NCBI GenBank assembly: GCA_903862425.1
Contig: CAIOYC010000009.1
Location: forward strand, 310,001 to 374,000
DNA length: 64,000 nucleotides
Reading direction: 5' to 3'
DNA from: an uncultured Caulobacterales bacterium
GTDB taxonomy: Bacteria; Pseudomonadota; Alphaproteobacteria; Caulobacterales; Caulobacteraceae
The position numbers and the translations under genes were made by a program. This document shows positions 36,060-44,284 of the stretch, piece after piece. Within the stretch, counting starts at the first letter, position 1. Every line of letters begins with the position of its first letter. The notes below the pieces were generated by a model. That model was not told the DNA's origin, ran no database searches, and saw only the letters and a list, made by a program, of their open reading frames with translations.

Positions 36060-39000
36060 TTAAGTCTGGGCCTTGCGGCCGTATCCCCCGCCGCCGGGCG
36101 TCTCGATCTCTATGGCTTCGCCGACGGCGAGGTCGAGCGAGAAACAGCCGGGGATGGCTTTTGCGTGACCACGCGTGTCGATCAAGCTTTGCCGTCCGCC
36201 CAACGCATCACCGCCGCCTTCGATCCCGCGCGGTGCATTTTCCCGTCGGGTGGAGAGCAGGGCCGCCTGCATCGGCTCCAGGAAGCGGATGCGGCGGATG
36301 AGGCCGTCGCCACCCCTGTGCGCCCCATCGCCGCCCGAGCCGTGGCGGATGCCGAACCGCTCCACCCGCACCGGAAAGCGCCGCTCCAGGATCTCCGGGT
36401 CGGTGAGGCGGGAGTTCGTCATGTGGGTGTGGATGGCCGAGGCGCCGTCCGCCCGCGCACTGGCGCCCGCCCCGCCGCACAGGGTCTCATAGTACTGCCG
36501 CTGCGCGTCGCCGAAGGTGAAGTTGTTCATCGAACCCTCTGAATTGGCGAGAACTCCCAGCGCCATGTAGAGCGCATCGACGATATGCTGGCTGGTCTCC
36601 ACATTGCCCGCCACCACCGCCGCGCCGGGGCTGGGCGCGAGCATCGACGGCTCCGGCACGATGATCTTCAGCGGTTTCAGGCACCCGGCGTTCAGGGGAA
36701 TCTCGTCATCCACGAGGGTGCGGAAGACGTACAGAACCGCCGCATGGACCACGGCGGTCGGGGCGTTGAAGTTGGAGTGGAGCGTCGGGCTTGTGCCGGT
36801 GAAGTCGATGGTCGCCTCGCCGACACGTTGATCAACCTTAATCCTGACGACGATCTCGCCTCCGGCCACGCCGGGGTCTGGACCATCCAGGGGTACACGC
36901 GCCTCGCCGTCCTGCAGGGCGCCCACCGCACGGCGGACGGCGGCTTCTGCATTGTCCTGCACGAAGGTCATGTAGGCGGCGACGGTGTGCGAGCCATAGG
37001 CCGCGATCATGCCGGTGACCGAGGCGGCGCCGGCCTGGCAGGCGGCGATCTGGGCCTTGAGGTCGCCGATGTTGCGCTCCACCGCGCGCGACGGGTGCGG
37101 CCCGGCCAGAAAGGCGGCGCGGGTCTCGTCCTCCAGGAACGCCCCGCCGCGCATCACCGGCAAGGCGTCGAGCATTACCCCCTCCTGCGCGATTGTGGTG
37201 GAGAAGGGCGGCATGGAGCCCGGCTGCACGCCGCCCACATCCGCATGGTGTCCCCGCGCGGCGACGTAGAAGGACGGGTGGGGCGCGGTGGAGTCCATGA
37301 ACACCGGCATGACCACGGTGATGTCGGGCAGGTGGGTGCCGCCGGCATAGGGATTGTTGAGGGCGAAGGCGTCTCCGGGCTTCAGCTCCGGGTGGCGGTC
37401 ACGCACGGCCCGCACGCTGGCGCCCATGGAGCCGAGGTGGACCGGCATGTGCGGGGCGTTGGCGACCAGGCCTCCATCGGTGTCGAACAGAGCGCAGGAG
37501 AAGTCGAGCCGCTCCTTGATGTTGACCGACTGCGCCGTCCGCTCCAGCGCCGCGCCCATGGCCTCCGCCACGCCCATGAAGCGGCGGTTGAACAGCTCCA
37601 GCGTCACCGGATCGGCCCTGGCAGGGGCGGCGTCATAGGCGGCGGGCGCGGCGGCGTGCTCGCGCCGGAGCCGGATCAGGCCGGACGGTTCGGCGGTGGC
37701 CCGCCAGCCGGGAGCCAGCGCGATCTGGGTATCGCCGCGCACGATCAGGGCGGGGCCGGTGGCTTGGCTCAAGCTCTCCGCGTCTATCAGCGCGGCGCTC
37801 GCTGTCCTTCCGTGCGCGAACATCTCAATCCGCTCATCCCCGCGGAGGCGGGGACCCGGGCTTTTTTCTTCGCGGGCCGCCGCTCCGCTCAAACCTGGGT
37901 CCCCGCCTCCGCGGGAATGAGCGGTGTAAGGAGAGGTGCATTCCGCCTCAACGCTGGCGATTAGGATGGTGCGCTCGGGCTCGATGAAGCCGAACAGGCG
38001 GCGGTGCGCGGTCTCGAAGGCGGCGCGGATGGTGTCGAGCGACCCCGGTATGACGGGCAGGGCGGCGTCGGAGCCGTCATAACGCAGGTTGAGGCGCAGG
38101 ATGCTTTCGCCCGCTGCCGCGCCCTGGTCGGTAAGGGCGGTGGCGGCCTCGGCGGCGAGGCGCTCGGCCAGCCGTTCGGCCCGGTCGAGGCCGGCGATAT
38201 CCAGTGGGATTTCCAGGCCGGCCTGTCGCAGTGCGCCCACCCGCGCCTGGCCGATCCCCCAGGCCGAGAGCAGGGAGCCGTACCGAGGGCACAACACCTC
38301 GCTGACCCCCAGGGCCTCCGCCACCCAGCAGGCGATCTGGCCCGCCGCGCCGCCAAAGGCCACCAGGGCATGGCCGCGCGGATCGAAGCCGCGCTCGGTG
38401 GAGATGCGCCGCACCGCCTGGGCCGTCTCCTCCACCGCCACGGCGATGAAACCCTCCGCCGCCGCCTCCACGCTCGCCGCGCCCATGGCTTCGGCCAGTT
38501 CAGCCAGGCGCGCGCGGGCGCGGGTGGCGTCAAGCGGTTGGTCGCCGTTCGGTCCGAAGATGGCCGGGAAGGCGCGCGGGTCGAGGCGGCCGAGCACCAG
38601 CTGCGCATCCGTCACCGTGGCGGGGCCGCCGAGACCATAGGCGGCGGGACCGGGGCGGGCGCCGGCGCTTTCCGGTCCGGCGCGGGCGCGCAGGCCGTCA
38701 AAGCGCAGCACCGAGCCGCCGCCCGCCGCCACCGTCTCCACGTCCAGCATCGGCGCGCGGATCTTAGCTCCCGCCACCGCCGCCGTGTCACGTCGCTCCA
38801 GCGCCCCTGCATAGCGGCAGACATCGGTTGAGGTGCCGCCCATGTCGAAGCCCAGGGCGGGGGAAGCGCCCGCTTCATCCGCAGTGATCGCCACACCCAC
38901 CACGCCGCCTGCCGGGCCCGAGACCACCGCGTCGCGCCCACGGAAGCGTTCAGCCTGCACCAGCGCTCCGGCCGAGGTCATGAACCACAGCGGCGCGCCG

Positions 39001-39731
39001 TTCACCGCGCCCGCCACCCGTCGCACATAGGCCTGCAGGATCGGGGTGAGGTAGGCGTCCGCCACCGCGGTCTCGGCGCGAGGAATGAAGCGGGGCAGGG
39101 GAGAGGCCTCAAAGCTCAGCACCACGGTGGCGAACCCCGCCGTCTCGGCAAGCCGCCCGGCGGCGACCTCGTGCGCGGGGTTCAGGTCAGAGTGCAGGAA
39201 GGCGATGGCGACAGCTTCATAACCCTCAGCCTTGGCGGCTGTGAGCCTGATCGCCAGCGCCGCCTCGTCCAGTGGCGAGACCACCGAACCGTCCGCCGCC
39301 AGCCGTTCATCGGCCTCAATCACCCCGGCGAACAGCGGCGCGGGCTTGTCGATATCGAGGGCGAACAGGTCCGGCCGCGCCTGGTCGCCGATCAGCAAGG
39401 CGTCGGCGAAGCCGGCGGTGGTGACCAGCAGCACCCGCGCGCCCTTGCGTTCGAGCAGGGCGTTGGTGGCCACCGTGGTGCCCATCTTGATCGCCTCCAC
39501 CCGTTCTGCGGGGAACGGCTCGCCCATCGGGACGCTAAGCAGGCGGCGCATGCCTTCGACGGCGGCGTCCTCATACTGACGGGACGCTGACAGCAGCTTG
39601 GCCGTATGAACCCTGCCGGAAGGATCGCGGCCGAGCACATCGGTGAAGGTGCCGCCTCGATCAATCCAGAACGACCAGAGCCGGCCGATATCTGAACCGT
39701 GATTAACACTGTTGCTGAGACTGGTTGTCAT
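36060..39731 (-). CDS. 5-oxoprolinase / hydantoinase A-B fusion
   Basis: A 1223-residue ATP-dependent hydrolase. The HyuA half has DRGGTFTDVLGRDPSG and GFDMGGTSTDVCRYAG. The HyuB half starts near DPVTLELFNRRFMGVAEAMG and ends with GSGGDGAHRGGDGLIRRIRF and ETPGGGGYGRK. Single-chain enzymes of this length are usually 5-oxoprolinases (5-oxo-L-proline plus ATP to glutamate). Residues about 603-634 (TAHSRGGGDPGL to GPRLRGDERI) are not native: they translate an inserted palindromic repeat (37830-37925) that keeps the frame. ATG 39731; no clear ribosome site. Confidence 0.92.
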   Translation of the reverse strand: MTTSLSNSVNHGSDIGRLWSFWIDRGGTFTDVLGRDPSGRVHTAKLLSASRQYEDAAVEGMRRLLSVPMGEPFPAERVEAIKMGTTVATNALLERKGARVLLVTTAGFADALLIGDQARPDLFALDIDKPAPLFAGVIEADERLAADGSVVSPLDEAALAIRLTAAKAEGYEAVAIAFLHSDLNPAHEVAAGRLAETAGFATVVLSFEASPLPRFIPRAETAVADAYLTPILQAYVRRVAGAVNGAPLWFMTSAGALVQAERFRGRDAVVSGPAGGVVGVAITADEAGASPALGFDMGGTSTDVCRYAGALERRDTAAVAGAKIRAPMLDVETVAAGGGSVLRFDGLRARAGPESAGARPGPAAYGLGGPATVTDAQLVLGRLDPRAFPAIFGPNGDQPLDATRARARLAELAEAMGAASVEAAAEGFIAVAVEETAQAVRRISTERGFDPRGHALVAFGGAAGQIACWVAEALGVSEVLCPRYGSLLSAWGIGQARVGALRQAGLEIPLDIAGLDRAERLAERLAAEAATALTDQGAAAGESILRLNLRYDGSDAALPVIPGSLDTIRAAFETAHRRLFGFIEPERTILIASVEAECTSPYTAHSRGGGDPGLSGAAAREEKSPGPRLRGDERIEMFAHGRTASAALIDAESLSQATGPALIVRGDTQIALAPGWRATAEPSGLIRLRREHAAAPAAYDAAPARADPVTLELFNRRFMGVAEAMGAALERTAQSVNIKERLDFSCALFDTDGGLVANAPHMPVHLGSMGASVRAVRDRHPELKPGDAFALNNPYAGGTHLPDITVVMPVFMDSTAPHPSFYVAARGHHADVGGVQPGSMPPFSTTIAQEGVMLDALPVMRGGAFLEDETRAAFLAGPHPSRAVERNIGDLKAQIAACQAGAASVTGMIAAYGSHTVAAYMTFVQDNAEAAVRRAVGALQDGEARVPLDGPDPGVAGGEIVVRIKVDQRVGEATIDFTGTSPTLHSNFNAPTAVVHAAVLYVFRTLVDDEIPLNAGCLKPLKIIVPEPSMLAPSPGAAVVAGNVETSQHIVDALYMALGVLANSEGSMNNFTFGDAQRQYYETLCGGAGASARADGASAIHTHMTNSRLTDPEILERRFPVRVERFGIRHGSGGDGAHRGGDGLIRRIRFLEPMQAALLSTRRENAPRGIEGGGDALGGRQSLIDTRGHAKAIPGCFSLDLAVGEAIEIETPGGGGYGRKAQT
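37830..37925. repeat. 96-bp palindromic repeat inserted in frame in the 5-oxoprolinase gene
   Basis: The arms (about 37830-37862 and 37892-37925) are inverted copies matching at about 30 of 34 positions, each containing CCGCGGAGGCGGGGACCC (or its complement). The middle is CTTTTTTCTTCGCGGG-like. The length is a multiple of three and no stop codon arises, so the gene stays open and gains about 32 residues. The translated phrases SRGGGDPG and GPRLRGDE are typical of translated dispersed repeats in alphaproteobacteria. Confidence 0.88.
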
Positions 39732-39761
39732 CTGGCCCGGGTCGAGATAGAGAGGATGTCG

Positions 39762-40475
39762 ATGGCCTTCTTGCGCAAAATTGCAAGCCTGCTCGCCCAC
39801 CGCCAGCCCGCTCGCCCGCCAGAGCGGCCGACGACGAAGGCCGACTGCGGCTGCCCCGAGACCTTGCCCGAGAAGGATCCGGACTTCACCACCTCCATCA
39901 CCGCCTTGGGCGCCAAGCTGCTGCGCCAGGATCGGCGCGGCGCTGGCGCGGCGTTCGAGTCGTTCGCCGAGGTGTTTCCGCCCGCGCCCGAATCGGGCTG
40001 GCAGGTGCGCAGGTTCTTCGGCCTTGCGGGCAGGTCCACCCTGGGCGTCGATGGCTATGCCGAGCAGCTGGCCCGGCGCTATCGCTATTGCCCCAAGGTG
40101 CTGGAGCGGTCTCTGGACGGTCTCTTCCGCGTGGCCAAGTCCGATGGCGTGGTGACGGGCGAGGAGATGGCGATCCTGGAGCGGGTCTCCACCTTGTTCG
40201 GCATCACCCCGCTCAGCTTCCGCCGGCTGAAGGCGCGTCACCTCGGCAAGGCGGATGATCCCTACAGCGTGCTGCACGTCGAGCCGTTCGTCACCGACGA
40301 CGAGGTGCATGCGGCCTGGAAGTCGGCCGTGGTCGCTCTGCATCCGGATCGTCTGGCCGGGCGCGGCGAGTCGGCGCAGGCCGTGGCCGAGGCCGAGGAA
40401 GCGACCAAATCCCTCAACGCCGCCTATGAGGAAGTGATGCGCGAACGGGCGTCGCTCGCCCAACAGGCGGCCTGA
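39762..40475 (+). CDS. TerB-DnaJ (DjlA-like) co-chaperone
   Basis: A 237-residue protein. A central TerB-like helical domain (SLDGLFRVAKSDGVVTGEEMAILERVSTLFGI) is followed by a C-terminal J domain (DDPYSVLHVEPFVTDDEVHAAWKSAVVALHPDRL) carrying the HPD motif needed to stimulate DnaK. The arrangement resembles DjlA without its membrane anchor. ATG 39762 has GAGAGG 6 bases upstream; ATG 39756 lies on top of that site. It is divergent from the 5-oxoprolinase gene with only 30 bases between. Confidence 0.88.
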   Translation: MAFLRKIASLLAHRQPARPPERPTTKADCGCPETLPEKDPDFTTSITALGAKLLRQDRRGAGAAFESFAEVFPPAPESGWQVRRFFGLAGRSTLGVDGYAEQLARRYRYCPKVLERSLDGLFRVAKSDGVVTGEEMAILERVSTLFGITPLSFRRLKARHLGKADDPYSVLHVEPFVTDDEVHAAWKSAVVALHPDRLAGRGESAQAVAEAEEATKSLNAAYEEVMRERASLAQQAA

Positions 40476-40513
40476 CATCGCCGAAAAGCGGGTCGGATTG
40501 TCTGTTTGCCGCG

Positions 40514-40550
40514 CGACAGGCGGCGAAACCGCTCACACTTTCGCCTGTCG
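40514..40550 (+). terminator. Hairpin downstream of the TerB-DnaJ gene
   Basis: CGACAGGCG (40514-40522) pairs perfectly with CGCCTGTCG (40542-40550), and the stem can be extended inward by GCGAAA/TTT. It lies 39 bases after the stop. No T-run follows, so termination is only likely. Confidence 0.45.
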
Positions 40551-40559
40551 TGCGGCCCG

Positions 40560-40577
40560 GTAACATAAACGTGTTAC
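40560..40577. promoter_or_regulatory. Inverted repeat GTAACA-N6-TGTTAC
   Basis: A perfect 6-bp palindrome in a locally AT-rich stretch, about 95 bases before the start of the next gene. It could be an operator in that gene's promoter region; the regulator is unknown. Confidence 0.35.
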
Positions 40578-40671
40578 TGATTACGCGATGCGAGTTGACG
40601 AACCGCGTGCGGTCTCCAAGATTAATGGAAGGTTTCCAATGCCGGTCGGTTGGCCGGTCTGGAGGAGCACT

Positions 40672-40983
40672 ATGGCCGTCAATCCCGCCCGGCATGGGCC
40701 CGTTCGTTACGATCGACGCAACCCCGCCCTTACCGGCGCGCATTGGCTGATGGGCGTGGCCGTGACGCTAAGCGCCGCGGTGGTGGCGACGGTGCTCACA
40801 GTGGTGTTCGCCGCGACCCTGGCGGTTGTCGCCGTGCTCGTCGGCGGTGCGCTCGCGGTGTGGGCTGTCGCCTTCCGCGTCAGCCGCCCCAAGCTGCAGC
40901 CCGCCCTGGCCCGCACACAGGTGCTTGAAGCGCGCAAGGTCGGCCATTCCTGGGTCGCCTACGGCTGGAACCAGGGACGCTAA
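40672..40983 (+). CDS. Small membrane protein, unknown function
   Basis: A 103-residue protein with two closely spaced hydrophobic helices (about residues 24-70: LMGVAVTLSAAVVATVLTVV and AVVAVLVGGALAVWAVAF) between polar ends. ATG 40672 is decided by a strong GGAGGAG 4 bases upstream; a longer frame from 40588 has no ribosome site. I recognise no domain. It is followed 37 bases later by an amidase gene. Confidence 0.7.
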   Translation: MAVNPARHGPVRYDRRNPALTGAHWLMGVAVTLSAAVVATVLTVVFAATLAVVAVLVGGALAVWAVAFRVSRPKLQPALARTQVLEARKVGHSWVAYGWNQGR

Positions 40984-41020
40984 GCTTTCCTAGGGCGGCG
41001 TCGCGCGTTAGGTCGGGGCC

Positions 41021-41770
41021 ATGAGCGCCCCCGTCTATATCGCCGCCCCGTCGCCCAATTTCGACACCCGCACCGCCCCGCCGGACATGATCGTCCTGCA
41101 CTATACCGGCATGCCCACAGGTGAGGCCGCCCTGGCGCGGCTGCGCGATCCCGACGCCAAGGTCTCGGCCCACTATCTGGTGGAGGAGGACGGGCGCGTG
41201 TTCCGCCTGGTGGAGGAGGAACGCCGCGCCTGGCATGCGGGCGTGTCGTTCTGGAAGGGCGATACCGACATCAACGCCCGCTCCATCGGTGTCGAGATCG
41301 TCAATCCGGGCCACGAGCATGGCTATCGCGCCTTTCCAGAGGCGCAGATCATGGCCGTCACAGACCTGCTGACCGACATCCGCACCCGCTGGACCGTGCC
41401 GGACGCCTTCATCCTCGGCCATTCCGACGTGGCTCCGGAGCGTAAGGAGGATCCGGGCGAACGCTTTCCCTGGAAGGCGCTGCACGGGGCTGGACATGGC
41501 CTGTGGGTCGAACCCGCCGCCGCCCCGGGTGAAGCGCTGGGGGAGGGCGACGAGGGCGTCGGCGTCTTCGCTCTTCAAGCCGCCCTGACCCGCCTGGGTT
41601 ATGACAGTGCGCCCTCGGGCCGCTACAACGCCAAGACCCGAACCATCGTCACCGCCTTTCAGCGCCACTGGGCCCCCCACCGGCTCGACGGTGTCGCCGA
41701 CGGCCAGACCCGCGCCCGCCTGATGGCCGTGCTGCGCGCCGCGGCGGGATACGATCTGGGCCTCGCTTAG
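41021..41770 (+). CDS. N-acetylmuramoyl-L-alanine amidase (Amidase_2 with peptidoglycan-binding domain)
   Basis: A 249-residue zinc amidase of the AmiD/AmpD group. Zinc ligands are expected in MIVLHYTG (His), and in ILGHSDVAPERKEDPGERFPW (His and Asp side). SIGVEIVNPGHE carries the conserved Glu region. A C-terminal peptidoglycan-binding domain (FALQAALTRLGYDSAPSGRYNAKTRTIVTAFQRHW) follows. No signal peptide is visible, which suggests cytosolic recycling of anhydro-muropeptides, although the extra binding domain is more usual in envelope enzymes. Confidence 0.92.
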   Translation: MSAPVYIAAPSPNFDTRTAPPDMIVLHYTGMPTGEAALARLRDPDAKVSAHYLVEEDGRVFRLVEEERRAWHAGVSFWKGDTDINARSIGVEIVNPGHEHGYRAFPEAQIMAVTDLLTDIRTRWTVPDAFILGHSDVAPERKEDPGERFPWKALHGAGHGLWVEPAAAPGEALGEGDEGVGVFALQAALTRLGYDSAPSGRYNAKTRTIVTAFQRHWAPHRLDGVADGQTRARLMAVLRAAAGYDLGLA

Positions 41771-41798
41771 ATAGCGCCGCCGATGGAGCCGCGAGTAG

Positions 41799-42032
41799 TT
41801 AAGCGGCTCGGTGAAGTTTCATCTGAACATCCGCTACCAGTCGATCGCGTGCGATCGTGGGTTCATCGACCTTGATAGCCTTCATGCGAGATCGTTCAAC
41901 TTGAACGGCAGCCCGCATGGCGCGTTCTAAGGCCCGGATCACGGTGATTCCATCTTCTGCGTTTCCAGAATCCTGGATGGACTCCACCATATCCGTCAAT
42001 TCATCTACCAGATGGCCGAAGTAATCCATGTG
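41799..42032 (-). CDS. Small hypothetical protein
   Basis: A 77-residue, mostly helical, charged protein (MDYFGHLVDELTDMVESIQD ... VIRALERAMRAAVQVERSRM). I recognise no family. The start is uncertain: ATG 42032 has GGAGA about 10 bases upstream; ATG 42071 and GTG 42122 would lengthen it. It diverges from the Phd-PAS gene and shares its AT-rich upstream region, so the two may be regulated together. Confidence 0.5.
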   Translation of the reverse strand, partial: HMDYFGHLVDELTDMVESIQDSGNAEDGITVIRALERAMRAAVQVERSRMKAIKVDEPTIARDRLVADVQMKLHRAA

Positions 42033-42163
42033 CCAAGTCTCCGAGGGTTGCCCATTTTGGGTCGTGCCCATAAGAGAGCTTAAGCACCCTTGGTTTACCT
42101 GACGTTGTTTATGATTTTCCACTGATCTTGTAATTTACGGATTTGTTTTCGACTAAAGTCTAT

Positions 42164-42176
42164 ATTGCAATGCAAT
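42164..42176. promoter_or_regulatory. Palindrome ATTGCA-A-TGCAAT in AT-rich intergenic region
   Basis: A perfect 13-base palindrome about 90 bases upstream of the Phd-PAS start, inside the only clearly AT-rich stretch of the window (about 42095-42260). Phd/YefM-type domains normally bind palindromes upstream of their own gene, so this is a reasonable operator candidate. No binding evidence is available from sequence. Confidence 0.4.
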
Positions 42177-42267
42177 AATTAGTCTGGCCTTCCCTTTAGG
42201 AACACGGCCTTGAATTATTATGGATTCGGAGCCATCCTGAATTTGCGTATTTCTGGGATATCTCCAG

Positions 42268-43197
42268 ATGGCTAGGTTTAATAATACGGAGACGGCCAGC
42301 GCGGCCGAGGTCAGTCGCAACTTTGGCGATTGGCAGAGCCGGGCCATGCACACGCCCGTGACGATCACGCATCACGGCAGGCCGCGCCTGATGTTGCTGT
42401 CCGTGGAGCTATTCAACGAGCACGCCCATGACGAGTTCGCGGGCGCGAGCGAGCCGGGCTCTTCCAGCATCCATGCCCAGCTCCGCGCGGTGCTCAACCA
42501 GATTCACGACGGCTTTATCGCCTTCGACAAGGATCTGCGCGTCATCGATATGAACCCCGCCGCAGAGTCCTTTATCGGCGTGGCCAAGGAAGAGGTGATC
42601 GGGCGGGATCTGCGTGACGTTCAACCGCAGACGCAGGGGTCCATCGCGTGGGATTTCTACCGGCGCGTGCTGCGCACCGGCGAGTCGGTGGAGTTCAGGG
42701 TCAAGTCGACCGTCAGGAACCAGCCGCCGCTAAAGGTGCAGGCGTTCCCGTATGATGATGTCGGCGTCGGCGTCCTGTTCACGAACCTCTCAGCCGTCGA
42801 GGAGGTCCAAGTGCTCAAGGCACGCGATCAAGCGGCGAAGTCGGCTCTGCAAGCCGAGGCGGATGTCGGCCTTCTTCGCCTGAATGCACGCGGTGTGATC
42901 GAAGAGGTCGATGCGCGGTTTTGCCTTATCAGCGGCTTTTCGGCGCAGCAGCTGAGCGGCATCATGTTGGTTGAGTTGGTGGCGCCCAAGGATCGAGCCC
43001 TGGTGCAGCGGACCTTGAACGCCGCCATTCGCGACGAAACGCCCAAGGCGGTATCGGCGACGATCCTGCTTCGCGATGGTCGGGAGCGGCGACTGAAATT
43101 GAGCCTGTGCATCGCGACGCATGACGTTCTCGCCGAGGACATCATTGTGTGGGCCCTGGATGAAGGCGGGGCCGCGTCGATGTCCCAACCGGGCTGA
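42268..43197 (+). CDS. Phd/YefM antitoxin-like domain fused to two PAS domains
   Basis: A 309-residue protein. Residues 1-52 resemble the Phd/YefM DNA-binding antitoxin fold (SAAEVSRNFGDWQSRAMHTPVTITHHGRPRLMLLSVELF). A PAS domain follows at about 68-185 (LNQIHDGFIAFDKDLRVIDMNPAAESFIGVAKEEVIGRDL) and a second at about 200-300 (GLLRLNARGVIEEVDARFCLISGFSAQQLSG). No kinase, GGDEF or other output domain is present, and no toxin gene lies beside it. The simplest reading is a one-component transcription factor whose DNA binding is tuned by PAS sensing (inference). The Phd part starts at the ATG. It lies after an AT-rich region. Confidence 0.8.
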   Translation: MARFNNTETASAAEVSRNFGDWQSRAMHTPVTITHHGRPRLMLLSVELFNEHAHDEFAGASEPGSSSIHAQLRAVLNQIHDGFIAFDKDLRVIDMNPAAESFIGVAKEEVIGRDLRDVQPQTQGSIAWDFYRRVLRTGESVEFRVKSTVRNQPPLKVQAFPYDDVGVGVLFTNLSAVEEVQVLKARDQAAKSALQAEADVGLLRLNARGVIEEVDARFCLISGFSAQQLSGIMLVELVAPKDRALVQRTLNAAIRDETPKAVSATILLRDGRERRLKLSLCIATHDVLAEDIIVWALDEGGAASMSQPG

Positions 43198-43308
43198 GTA
43201 GAGCCTACCCGCGCGGGAACATCGCGCTGAGCCCGCCGTTGATCCAGAGCGACGCTCCAATCCGGAGTTCGCAGACGGCGCGCACTGCGCCGCTAGGTTT
43301 TTTCCCAA

Positions 43309-43650
43309 ATGAACAAGTTGCTGATCGGGGCGCTCGCCCTGTCTCTCGTCGCGGGCTCCGCAGCGGTCGCCCAGCCGCGCGGCTATAACGAAGCTTGGCA
43401 CGGCGGCCAGAACGACAACAGCCCGCACCGCGGCTGGGGTCAAGATCGGGGCGCCAACTACCAATGGCGTCGTGGGCAGCGCATGGGCTACAACGACTGG
43501 AACAGCGCCCGCCCCGTGGGCGATTATCGCGCGCACAATCTGCGCCGCCCCGGTCGCGGCTATGAGTGGCGCGAATCCAACGGCCAGTATGTGCTGGGGG
43601 CCGTCGCCACCGGCCTGATCGTCTCGACCATCATCAACAGTGGTCGATAA
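43309..43650 (+). CDS. RcnB-family exported protein
   Basis: A 113-residue exported protein: a signal peptide MNKLLIGALALSLVAGSAAVA and a C-terminal RcnB motif RRPGRGYEWRESNGQYVLGAVATGLIVSTII. RcnB in E. coli helps keep nickel and cobalt balance; most alphaproteobacterial members are uncharacterised, so a metal role is uncertain. A strong hairpin follows 7 bases after the stop. Confidence 0.85.
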   Translation: MNKLLIGALALSLVAGSAAVAQPRGYNEAWHGGQNDNSPHRGWGQDRGANYQWRRGQRMGYNDWNSARPVGDYRAHNLRRPGRGYEWRESNGQYVLGAVATGLIVSTIINSGR

Positions 43651-43657
43651 TCCCGAG

Positions 43658-43697
43658 GCGACACCCCACCCCGGCTTCGGTCGGGGTGGGGCGTCGC
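43658..43697 (+). terminator. Strong GC-rich hairpin after the RcnB gene
   Basis: GCGAC, then CCCCACCCCG (43664-43673), pairs with CGGGGTGGGG (43682-43691), then GTCGC: 15 pairs with an 8-base loop. No T-run follows. It separates the RcnB gene from rnpB and probably ends the former's transcript. Confidence 0.6.
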
Positions 43698-43703
43698 TGT
43701 GTA

Positions 43704-43734
43704 TTGACGCTGGCGTCCGCCCGGCGCACTTACC
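43704..43734 (+). promoter_or_regulatory. rnpB: Candidate rnpB promoter
   Basis: TTGACG at 43704-43709 is a good alphaproteobacterial -35 hexamer. The -10 region about 17-19 bases on (around ACTTAC, 43728-43733) is weaker. Transcription would then begin near 43740, where RNase P RNA helix P1 starts. Confidence 0.5.
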
Positions 43735-43740
43735 GCTCCA

Positions 43741-44131
43741 GGCCAGACGGCCGGGCGGTCGCGGCTTTCGCAAGAGGGTCGAGGAAAGTCCGGGCTCCAC
43801 GGTGATATGGCGGCGGGTAACGCCCGCCGGGGGCGACCCCAGGGATAGCGCCACAGAAAGCAAACCGCCTTCCGCTTCGGTGGTCGGTAAGGGTGAAAGG
43901 GTGGGGTAAGAGCCCACCGCGGACCGGGTGACCGGGACGGCATGGCAAGCCCCGCCAGGAGCAAGACCGAATAGGGACGACGCGCCGGAGGCTCGCCTCC
44001 GGTAGGACCATCGCCGGTCCGAGCCGTCCGGGTTGGTCGCGAGAACCGTTCCGCAAGGGGCGGTCCAGAGGAATGACCGTCTCGCGCTCTTCAGAGCGTA
44101 GACAGAACCCGGCTTACAGGCCGTCTGGCTC
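43741..44131 (+). ncRNA. rnpB: RNase P RNA (M1 RNA), bacterial type A
   Basis: The catalytic RNA of RNase P, which trims tRNA 5' leaders. The universally conserved P4 strand GAGGAAAGTCCGGGCTCC starts at 43781, and its partner region ACAGAACCCGGCTTACAG is at 44103-44120. The interior GGTAAGGGTGAAAGGGTG and GAGCCCACCG elements are in the right order. Helix P1 is closed by GGCCAGACGGCC (43741-43752) and GGCCGTCTGGCT (44119-44130), which set the ends to within a few bases. A short CTAG hairpin and TTTTT follow. Confidence 0.95.
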
Positions 44132-44284
44132 CTCTAGACTCTAGTTTTTCCGGTCCACCCATGAATGACGAGTCTTCGCCAATATTTCGTTCTGTGTATG
44201 TTCCTGTTCATAACCTGTTAAGACTTGGCTGCGCCCATGCGACTGCTTTGAACCCAGGTAAAAACGACCGTCGGTGTCATTGCG

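Noticed and set aside
36060-39731. 5-oxoprolinase split into separate hyuA and hyuB genes by the palindrome
   Set aside because: The frame stays open through the 96-bp repeat, so a single fused polypeptide is the direct reading.
42153-42368. 71-residue minus-strand frame overlapping the start of the Phd-PAS gene
   Set aside because: It is antisense to the Phd domain, lacks a ribosome site and has no recognisable motif.
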